Shown here: positions 55,592 through 64,000 of the stretch, in pieces
Layout: the number at the start of each line of letters is the position of its first letter
How positions within the stretch are numbered: the stretch's first letter is position 1
From: Reticulascus tulasneorum
Lineage: Eukaryota > Ascomycota > Sordariomycetes > Glomerellales > Reticulascaceae
Length of the DNA stretch: 64,000 bases
NCBI GenBank assembly: GCA_001557505.1
Contig: LSAX01000002.1
Span: forward strand, 806,001-870,000
Reading direction: 5' to 3'
The notes under the pieces: model-generated
The model's input: the letters and a program-made list of their open reading frames with translations, nothing else
Databases searched by the model: none
What the model was told of the DNA's origin: nothing
Program-made: the position numbers and the translations under genes

Positions 55592-57581
55592 TTTGTCGGT
55601 GGACTGTATAAGACACAACTGTCGAGAGCAATATCTGTTAATCAACAGCAGCAACGGCCAACTTTATATCTCTTCTTCAGTCTGCCTTCTTTTAAAAAGG
55701 AGATAGAACTCGACTTTGACGTCCCGACGGTCCGGGTGTCCAGCACGAGAACCAGAATCACGCATGATTTCCACTCATTACACCCACACAAATACAAGGG
55801 TTGAACTTTCACTCATCCGCGTTGGAAAGAACTCGGGCAACTAGTCTCGAAGGCGGTGGTGAGGCAAAGCCATCCCCTTCCCGAATTTTCGACACCTCGG
55901 CACGAGACCAGCAAAGAGCGGCACGAGGTAGGGCTTGATGTTACATCGATCTGTCGCGCTGTTCTTCCAAGCTATCTTATTGTACAAGAGAATGGCATAT
56001 CGCAGGCAAAGAGCCAAACCCCTTTTGAGCAGCATTAGGAGCTTTGACGCGGCAGCCTTGGCAACCTAAGAACTAAGATGAGTTAGTTGCTAAGCCATCT
56101 CCACATGCAGTCTAGAGGCTCGTATAATATCCTCGGTGCAGATTCTCTATCTGGTTCTTGAGGGATCATATTCATGCCAGTTCCGACTATCGAGCGCCAC
56201 AGGTGCAGAATAGCGGCGTGGGTTGGGCTGGAGGGAGGGAACGGGAGAGTCCTTGAATTAAGTTTTGTGTGACGGGTAAGGACTACCAGGGATCTTATGG
56301 TCTGCATGTAGTAGAACTGCATCAAGACCACGCTATTGGGAACTCATCCAGGTGATTTGGGTCCTGGTAGTGCACTGGTAATTCCAAGGCACGGCACGAC
56401 GGGTCGCAAGTTACTTCCGGATTCATCATGCCGCAAAACGATATGATAGGTAGGCCATGTACTTCGCCGCATATCCCTTGGACAAATGGACCAAACCTTG
56501 AGAGTGAATGGTATTTCGCAAGGGTGGTTCAAGTTCCCAGCAGCTCATGTTGTTGGCAAGGGGCACTCTGTGCCGTGTTGCTACCGTGAAACAAAGCTCT
56601 GAAGGGCCATTCGTTGGCTTGGAAGTTATCACAGCCACTACCGTCCACGTGGGCTAGTCTAGAGCTTATCTTTCGGTCCGGTTGTGGCCCAAGGGGGGCC
56701 TTGTACGAGCTGCTGCAGTACGGTTACATGGCGCACGGCCGGCAATGCAGCCAACTTCCCCGATTCGCTCTCGGCTGTCAGCTCTCATCACCGTCCGCTG
56801 GCCCTACGGGTGGGGTTCCCCAAAGTACGCGGCTGGGTTACAAGGGTCTTCCTCCCACACCTCTGACTAATAAGTCGTTGAGGGAATTGATAACCTGGAA
56901 TTGTATCTTCCATCCCCGGGAAAGCGAACGCCATCAGATGTTGTGGAACGTTCAAGACCCTGGATATTCCAAGAATCATATGTAAGGCGTGCAAATGGCG
57001 CTCAGATCTTCGGGAGATCGGGTAGAAACTCCAGGAACCATGCTCGTGCCTGATGGGTGGCTGCCTTCTCCCGCGGGCAGGAGTGTAGACATTAGACGAG
57101 ATTATTGCTCACTGTTCCGGAATCCTCGGTACCGAGGAGACCGCCCTAACAACTTAAATTATCAGCGTCTTATTCCAGGAACTGCTGCTATGTTCCCTGC
57201 CCAGAGGTGAACCAAAGAATGGACGTGAAGCAATCTCACACTAGATGCAATGAGATCACAGTACTGTTTCGCCCCTGAAATTGGGGGCTGGCTACGTATT
57301 CTGGGGTTATTCCGCACGTGGCAATGGTGCAACGAATGATGAATGAGTGCGAAGGATTGCCAACTATTGACGAAGATGCGAGGATTGGCCTATGATGGGA
57401 ATTTATTTAGAGATCGAGATAGGAGGATGGTCTGATCATGTTGAATTCTTTCTGGGTATTTGCACAATGCACGACACACGAGGTAGGTTAAAACTGATAC
57501 AAAAGCTATTTTCGACTGGCTGCAGCTTTCTAGATTAGTGAATTGGTGGCGCTGGGCACCGCCTACATGAACTCATGCGAC
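55592..57581. other. Intergenic, no supported gene
   Basis: About 2 kb between the subtilase start and the 3' end of the frameshifted gene. Short frames only, no known motif. Confidence 0.45.
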
Positions 57582-58818
57582 CTAATTTGGACATCTGCCT
57601 GACCGGTGCATGCTAGGTTCGTCACAGTCCTCAACGCTTTCCGTGCTTTCCATGTCAGAGCTTGTCCCAGCCTCAGGGGTAGCAGCCACAGTGGTGATAC
57701 CTGAGGTTAGGATGGCGTGCTCCAGTTTCGTGCCGGCAAACACCTGGTACTCGCTATCTTCCTTCCGCATCTCGTTAATAGCGGCTTCCTCGAGGCGGTC
57801 AAGCTCAGTGCGCTGGGCGGCGATTCTTTTCAGACTCTCCCACACCTTCGAGATCAAGAGATGCTTGTCACGCTCCAGCTCCTCAATCGCCAATTGCGTG
57901 TCTCTTCGAAGCTTCGTCGGCAGCTGCAGACATCGACCGTTATCTAGAAGCATGGCTAAACGTTCGCCATCTAAAATGAATTGTTCAATTGCCCTTGCGC
58001 TGACACGGATGCGGTGCACGGCGGTATGTCTTATGTCAGCTACCGAGCGGAAGAGAACATCGAGAGGCTTCCCAGCGCTCCCCTCTTTGTCCACAAACTC
58101 TTCTAGGCGCTGTAAAAATTCATTTGCCCAGATATTAAGTTCCGCCGATTCTGGGCAATCCCAGTCATGCTTTTGTATAATTTCCGGCATTACCCGCTGT
58201 CCAAACTCGAAACATGCCTCTTCTAAGATGGTTTGTACCTTTGTGAGAACCCGATGCTGCGTTCTTAGAGGGAAATATATTGGGAAAAGACACGGGATAT
58301 GACTTGGCCTTTTCGGAATCGGTAGCCTAGTGTCTCACAAAGTCTCCCCTAATAGATAGCGAGTTAGCTGCATCCTAGACGGCATTGCAATCGGCAGTAT
58401 TCGGACTACTTGCCGCCATCCGTCCCGGGTTAGTTGTAAACTGAACTTCATCCTGAAGGTCCTCCCGGCGACCCAGCCGAGCGTCTTGAATTGCGGTTGC
58501 CTCATTCCTAGCTGCCTCAATCTCGGACATTTCCCTCTCCGCGCTTTGGCACGGGGAGACATCAAACAGCTCAGGAAAGCGAATTTTAGCCTTGAGTGTC
58601 GATTCAAATATCTCCTGGGTAAGTAGAGCGCGCGCGATATTGCATATCGTGTCTATGTTGTGCTCCTCAATCAGATATGCAATGTCCTTTTGCTTTTTAT
58701 GACTTTTGATAAACTTGGAGATCGCCTTGGGCTGGCGCATTTTGGCGTTGTCTCCTTTAAACAAATTCTTTAATGATAGGTATATCACTCTCTCGTCCGG
58801 AGGATATTGATCTCCCAT
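57582..58818 (-). pseudogene. Frameshifted fungal gene of unknown function
   Basis: Two halves of one known-looking but unnamed ascomycete family lie in order on the minus strand. The first half (ATG 58818 to about 58381) has ERVIYLSLKNLF, QPKAISKFIKSHKKQKDIAY and HNIDTICNIARALL. The second half has ETLGYRFRKGQVISRVFSQY in one frame up to a TAA near 58266, then QHRVLTKVQTILEEACFEFG and MPEIIQKHDWDCPESAELN in another frame to the stop at 57582. The frame change at about 58266 falls between residues that are continuous in related proteins, so it is a real lesion or a sequence error. The splice between the halves is also unclear (nearest GT-AG pair is only 32 bases). The usual N-terminal region of relatives is missing. 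Role unknown. Confidence 0.6.
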
Positions 58819-60127
58819 CTTATTGACAACGAGTAGCAGACAACCCGACGGTTCCGATCAGCGTCACTAATGCTCGTATATCGAGGCGGGCAAAGCTATG
58901 TGGTCTGCCGCTTTGCTCGGGATATGCGTGTTAGAATGTGAAGAAGAATTCAATTTCTCCAAACTAGTGTTGGATAGAGGTCGCTTGGTTTATAGGTTAA
59001 TTTGGGGGGTTGCATGGCATGATTCCTGACGATTTTGTCCCTTTCTCAACGCTTATCTCAGAGGAATGCAAATTATAGAAGTAGCCTGCTACATCTGAAA
59101 CAGAATGTATACTTTGTGCGTTTTTCTTGGAGGAATGGAACAGAAATGAGTGCATTCCAAGACCTATATCATGTTTGAAAGATGTTGATATTTGAAGGAA
59201 GAAGAGGAATCCCTTAATTGCACCTCATGACACACCATGAGGATCACCGAGAGAAGCGCATGCATTACCACGAGGGCCGTATTTAGGGTTATATAGCAAG
59301 AACTTGGGACATGAAAGTAAAATAATACAGAATACGATAGCTTGTGTCGAGCTTTTATGAATTGCTTGCACTGTCTGGGCATCGAAATCTCATTGAATTA
59401 TGTGGTGTGGGTGACTGCACAGACGCATCTTTCTTGGTTTGTGGCCGATGGTCGAGGCCACTTGGCAATCAAGACTTTGCTTGGTCTTTTAGATTTGCAT
59501 TCAACAATACGCCCTTCCACCACAGACGCCGCTCGAAATGCATGCTCCGGGAGGACCGCAAGTGGGATAGATCTCGGCTGCTATTTGGGCATATGGGCCG
59601 CCTGCCCTTGGCTCTCGACCGAAGCATTCTGCTGCCATGGAAACTTTCTTCAGAAGAAATAAACACGACAACACGACGTAAAATCCGATCTTGATGTATT
59701 GGCCTTAAATCAAAGTTGTCGAGATTGCGTGAGAGTGATGTTCTGAGGTTGGAGACATCGCCTTCCAGTATCGTCACAAGTCGGTGGGTATATCGTAAGT
59801 CTTATACACTTCATACATGACAGCGTATGACTGCTACTATTTATACCAGAATCAGTGCCAGTTACTTGCCAATAGCTGGGAAATTTACTGTGACTGATAC
59901 GCTAGCATTCGAGACATTGCATCCCAGTTGTCAGACTGTGCGTGGCCCTTGCCCAACCAATTAGGTAATCAAAGTCCAAGACGAGCCCTATTTGGGATGG
60001 CCAATATCTTGTCTAGTTGGCCTATCAGTTCTATCTATGTGGCACGGTTTACTGAGCTCAATTGACCCCTGCGGGTTTACTTCAGGTTCTTAATCCCTGG
60101 ACTAGATTAATCCATTGATGCATCCTA
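58819..60127. other. Intergenic, no supported gene
   Basis: About 1.3 kb left of the Tc1/mariner copy. Two overlapping plus-strand frames near 59342-59694 have no known motif. The last two bases (TA, 60126-60127) are the left target duplication. Confidence 0.45.
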
Positions 60128-60222
60128 CGAAGGTAGGGGGCAGAAATATTGTGCGTGGGCCCCGTACCGACAGGGGGCCCGGACAGGGGGGGTCAAATCC
60201 CCCAATTGTACCGTTTTCATCA
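60128..60222. repeat. Left terminal inverted repeat (95 bp)
   Basis: Matches 61336-61430 in reverse complement except for a one-base change in a G run and one extra T in the AATTT/AATT stretch. Weaker similarity continues inward for about 20 bases (GCGTCCGYGAGAC). It contains GC-rich self-complementary parts (GGGCCCCGTACC, GGGGGCCC). Confidence 0.88.
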
Positions 60223-60266
60223 ACAACGCGTCCGCGAGACCCCATTTCTGAAGCTTTCACGGCAAA

Positions 60267-61274
60267 ATGGATATCCCTCGAGCTGTAGCAGCTGCTGACC
60301 TTACCCGCGATGAGCGGATGAAGGTCTGGATCCTCCACGAGGCCGGCTGGACCCAGAAACGGATACAAGAACACACAGGCTTCACGAAACGGCAAGTCGA
60401 ATATACGCTACATGCACCGCAAGTCACACCAGCAAAAAGATCCGGACGACCTGGGCTTTTGACCCCTACGCAAGTCGATGAGCTAATTGAGTTTATCTCT
60501 ACGTCCCGCGAGGGACGTCAGATGCCTTGGAAGCTACTCCCTCAAGCTCTTGGCTGGGAAGTCTCCCACTACGCGATACGTTACGCCCTCCGCCGTGCCG
60601 GCTATAAACGATATGTTGCTCGCCGCAAGCCTCCAATCACGGAAGTAACCCGAGTTCAACGCTTGGCCTTTGCTCTCGAGCATGTTAATTAGTTACAAGA
60701 GCAGTGGAATAAGGTCCTTTGGTCGGACGAGACGTGGATAACTGGGGGGAGGCACCGTAAGACCTGGGTTACAAGACTTCAACATGAAGAGCTCGATCCA
60801 ACCTGCATTGTTGAACGTGAACAACGCCGTAAGGGCTGGATGTTCTGGGGATGCTTCTTAGGGCAAGCCGGCAAGGGCCCGGGTATCTTCTGGGAGAAAG
60901 AATGGGGTTCTATCGGCGGCGAGACCTATTGCGAGCATATAATCTCTATTGTAGATAGTTGGATACGTTTAAATCCGGGCCATATCTTCATGCAAGACAA
61001 TGCTCCTGGCCACCGGGCTATACTAACACAAGAGGAGCTTGCTGATCGAGGGATTAAGTCTCTCGACTGGCCACCTTATAGCCCAGACCTTAACCTAATT
61101 AAGAATGTCTGGTGTAAGATGAAGGACTATCTAGAAGCAAATTACCCCGAGAACATGTCGTATGATAGACTCCGTGCTGCCGTGAAGGATGCTTGGGATC
61201 AAATTGGAGAGAGCTATCTACAAGAGCTAGTTCGCTCGATGGGAGAGCGTTGCCAAGCTGTAATTAACGTTTAA
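60267..61274 (+). pseudogene. Tc1/mariner transposase, stop codon and E-to-K change
   Basis: The frame runs from ATG 60267 (MDIPRAVAAADLTRDERMKV) through helix-turn-helix regions (QKRIQEHTGFTKRQVEYTL; SHYAIRYALRRAGYK) to HVN, then TAG at 60690-60692, and goes on in the same frame to TAA at 61274. The catalytic triad spacing is DD34: Asp at 60726 (WSDETW), Asp at 60996 (MQDNAPGH), and AAG (Lys) at 61101 in LNLIKNVW where the family has Glu. Both lesions fit single G-to-A changes (TGG to TAG, GAG to AAG). Such transitions are what RIP leaves in repeated fungal DNA. The protein cannot be active even if the stop is read through. Confidence 0.92.
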
Positions 61275-61335
61275 GGTAGATATATAAGATACTAGATATC
61301 TGTAGATAGCTTTAATAATAGTCTCACGGACGCGC

Positions 61336-61430
61336 TGATGAAAACGGTACAAATTGGGGGATTTGACCCCCCTGTCCGGGCCCCCTGTCGGTACGGGGCC
61401 CACGCACAATATTTCTGCCCCCTACCTTCG
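61336..61430. repeat. Right terminal inverted repeat (95 bp)
   Basis: Partner of 60128-60222. It ends ...CCCCCTACCTTCG just before the TA target copy. Confidence 0.88.
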
Positions 61431-61840
61431 TACACTACCTATTTGCCACATATATAACCCTGCACCTTGGTGCTTGCTGACAGAAATATGGCCCTGGAAT
61501 CGAAATTCCATGGATCTAGCGTATCAATACCTTGCTAGGTTGATTATTTACATTTGTCAAAAGTGCATCCTTCCACCAAAGTACATCCTTCCCTCGGATG
61601 TCAGCATTTTAAGCTGCAACCCAAAAATATATAAGGCTTTCTGTTAACAAGCTCTCCTTCCTCCGCCCCAAAGTTCCTCTGTGCCTAGCAGAGTCGTTTC
61701 CAACTTCAGGCCATTACGTAGGTTCATGCAAGAGACACTCGACTCCATACATATATATAACACACGACTGTCCCGCTTTGTAAAGTGAAAAAGCCATTCA
61801 AGCAAGCATTCTACAACATCAATATCTCTTCAATTCCATC
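61431..61840. other. Promoter region of the alpha/beta hydrolase
   Basis: 410 bases between the transposon and the hydrolase ATG. ATATATATAA at about 61751 is a likely TATA box, 90 bases before the start. No gene. Confidence 0.5.
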
Positions 61841-62822
61841 ATGCCACGCAGAGACGTCGAGTTCAAGACCGGTGACGGCGTCACTCTTCGCGGTTGGTTT
61901 TATACTCCGTCCGACAATACCGGCAAGTTGCCATGCATTGTCCTATTTGCTGGATGGGCAGCTCTCAAGGAATTCGGCCTCGATAGTGTGTGTGAGAGAT
62001 TCGTCGCTAACCTTCCAATTGCTGCCCTCGTCTACGATCACCGCAGCTGGGGTTCGAGTGATGCGGCTCCTGGCCAGCCACGACAAGAGATTATCCCATC
62101 TCTCCAAATGTCCGACCTTCAAGATGCCATTACCTACGCTCAGACCTTAGATGAAGTGGACCAAAATAGTGTCGGGATCTGGGGGAACTCTTATGCTGGG
62201 GGGCTGGTTTTGCAGGTCGCCGCCGTCGATAAGCGAGTCAAGGCTGCGATTAGCCAGGTAGGAAAGCGAACCAAATATATAATGAAGACACGCAGTCTGA
62301 TCTTCCTAGGCACCTGTCACAGACGCAGCATTAGCATTTGATCGTCAAATAAGGCCCGATATGCAACCTATCATGAGCATGATGTTCCAGAACGACCGGC
62401 TTGCACGAGCCGCGGGACAAGTACCAGCAACCCTCTGCGTCGCCCATCTCGACCCCGCGGTACCATCGTGCTTGTCAAGCCAGGAAGCGTGGGACTTTTA
62501 TACCAGACACGCGGATAAAGTGGGAGACAAGTGGAAGAACGAGGTGACCGTTCGTAGCGTCGAGTATGGTCGCTCATTTAACGGCTCGCACATGATTGAG
62601 CGCATTTCGCCTACTCCTTTGTTGCTCGTCGTAGCGAAGCACGACTACGGCGGCCCTACCGACATAGCATTGAGTGCTTACAACCGAGCCCTCGAGCCCA
62701 AGAAGCTCGCCTTGGTCGACTGCACTCACTTCGACATACAGGACAGCCAAAACCCTGCTTTCGAGGCTAGTATTGCAAGCCAGATCGAGTTCTTGAAGGA
62801 GACACTTTGTAAGGGCAAATAA
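61841..62822 (+). CDS. Alpha/beta hydrolase, fungal polyketide-transferase/DltD-like type (309 aa)
   Basis: Exons 61841-62257 and 62310-62822. No signal peptide; MPRRDVEFKTGDGVTLRGWF is the family start. Fold landmarks: PCIVLFAGWAA (oxyanion loop), LVYDHRSWGSSD, nucleophile Ser in GIWGNSYAGGLVL, Asp in VVAKHDYGGPTD and His in VDCTHFDIQ. The splice gives SQAPVTDAALAFDRQ. Relatives are called dienelactone hydrolase-like or polyketide transferase and are often found near secondary-metabolite genes, but no such core gene is in this window. Likely a cytosolic esterase or acyltransferase. All three catalytic residues are present. Confidence 0.9.
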
Positions 62823-64000
62823 GAGACTAACATGATGGAGAGAAGTTTTATAATGAATATTGGTTTGAGAGAACAGGTTTTAGCTAGCTGGCTGTTTAAA
62901 TAGAACTTTTTCTATAAAAGGTTATTAAAGTGATAACGTAGAGATGAGGTGAATGTTAAAATTTAGACCTCTTATAGAGTAGGTTAGCAAGGCAGGCCTT
63001 TTCAAGGAAGCTTTATAACATCTTTAATTCAGTCAAACTGACTATTATTGTCAATCTGGTATCCTCGATCAGATCCAGAGAGTCAGAGACCTAATCTATT
63101 CTGGCTGGCCACTGCTATTCAGAAGCCAGTCTGTATTAGCGTCATTCTGGCCGACGCGCTCGACGTGATGGGCAGGTTTATTTGGAATCAGCCGAGATCT
63201 GACTGGCAATTCTCAAGGCTCCACCATGTCAGCACGCACATTTTCTTTCCGTCCTTCCATACCTAGCCTTTGCCCCGTCAGTTAATTAATTTCGTGTCCA
63301 CCAAGATGCGTAATCCGCTGTGATAGTATCAAAGACCTACAAACACCGACTTTACCGTGTTGGTCCCGCAGTCTAGGTATTTGTCGTGCCCGCGGGGGTG
63401 GACAGGGTAAGGCGAACCACGCCGGCATTCGACACGGAGGAATGACGTCAGGGAAATTTTCCGAATGTTACTCGGCGGCTTATCGAATTTCCCGTGCCGG
63501 CTGCCGGGATTTGAAAGTGGAAGGGCAGCGAGCAAGGTGCATTGAAAAGATGGAGTCGTTCACCCCAGCAGGCTGCAGGTCTGCCCAGCCGGGAAAGTCT
63601 TGCGGGTTCGGGCTGGTCCTTCGTCTGCTTTCATCGGAGTCTATGGGCATATGTCAGCACCGCCCCCCCGTCTTTGTAGCTGCCAATCGAGATGACCCCT
63701 TGGGCCATGGTCTTAGCAACAATATGGTCTTCAACCGACAATCCCCGAAATTACATCCACAGCTAGATGCACGCACGACCAAGAGCGATGCGGAATAGTC
63801 GTGGAAGGGCGGCCGACCGCGCGGAGGACATTTGGAATCGACGCTCTGGATTCTGCTACAGTGCTGCGCCCTGCCTCGGGTCGCGAGCTTGAAGTTATCC
63901 ACAGCGCGACTTATAAGAGAGACGGTTCCCGCCGCAACAGCAATGGATATCTTGCAACATCACTCGCCCTCCTCTGCTTCGTCCATAGTAGTCTTCATTT
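62823..64000. other. Intergenic to right edge, possible gene start at 63943
   Basis: Bases 62840-63040 are AT-rich and repetitive-looking but match no element here. A TATA-like TTATAAG at 63911 is followed by an ATG at 63943 (MDILQHHSPSSASS) in a frame open to the edge, which could be the first exon of a gene to the right. Too short to call. Confidence 0.35.

Larger units (their letters stand above)
60128..61430 (+). mobile_element. Tc1/mariner-superfamily DNA transposon, full length but inactive (1303 bp)
   Basis: Starts CGAAGGTAGGGGGCAGAAAT and ends with its reverse complement. TA flanks both ends (60126-60127, 61431-61432). It contains a single transposase gene on the + strand, broken by a stop and with a changed catalytic residue. 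Both terminal repeats are intact, so the copy could still be moved by a transposase supplied from elsewhere. It sits about 410 bases before the alpha/beta hydrolase start. Confidence 0.93.

Noticed and set aside
57610..58302. 230-codon open frame on the + strand
   Set aside because: It lies opposite the frameshifted gene and shows only low-complexity Ser/Arg; a mirror of the real coding strand.

Overview
This is nuclear DNA from a filamentous ascomycete (Pezizomycotina). Most genes are split by introns of about 45-70 bases with GT(A/G/C)AGT-type donors, CTAAC/CTGAC branch sites and YAG acceptors. Protein families include Zn2Cys6 regulators, an NCS1 permease, an ACS-type MFS carrier, a SAT4 rhodopsin-like protein, a berberine-bridge-type oxidase, GH28 and secreted proteases. 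Two Tc1/mariner-type elements with TA target sites are present, one with G-to-A lesions that fit repeat-induced mutation. The genus cannot be fixed from the sequence. No tRNA, rRNA or CRISPR array was recognised. Exon borders were placed by hand from splice signals and family conservation; every multi-exon model was checked for frame.

Layout. 1-1060: secreted metallophosphoesterase, cut by the left edge. 2381-13786: a likely catabolic cluster for a cyclic amide or N-heterocycle: hydantoinase/oxoprolinase fused to DUF917, a divergent NCS1 permease, a MOSC/FAD/2Fe-2S reductase and a Zn2Cys6 regulator. The 583-base divergent promoter carries three 14-base tandem units and GATA sites, which suggests nitrogen control. 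14267-15925: membrane protein of unknown role. 16287-24375: a second catabolic cluster, probably for four-carbon acid sugars: a tandem dehydrogenase-dehydrogenase-DUF1537 kinase fusion with no aldolase module, a divergent Zn2Cys6 regulator and an ACS-family transporter. An identical CGG-N8-CCG 14-mer occurs in the promoters on both sides of the regulator.

25741-40562: mixed single genes: secreted cupredoxin, CHIP-type U-box ubiquitin ligase, a Ras-like protein with altered GTP-binding motifs, GH28 glycosidase, FAD oxidase, SAT4 membrane protein and a membrane-anchored 2H phosphoesterase. 40880-42630: decayed MFS fragment and a 740-base fold-back element.

42743-47780: a C-terminally anchored membrane protein and, beyond it, the most unusual gene here: a trypsin-like protease domain (Cys in place of the catalytic Ser) joined through one intron to a full-length arginyl-tRNA synthetase-like region whose HIGH and KMSKS motifs are altered. 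50456-55591: two secreted serine proteases (S1-like and S8). 57582-58818: a frameshifted gene. 60128-61430: a dead Tc1/mariner copy. 61841-62822: alpha/beta hydrolase. The rest is intergenic DNA with nothing I can support.
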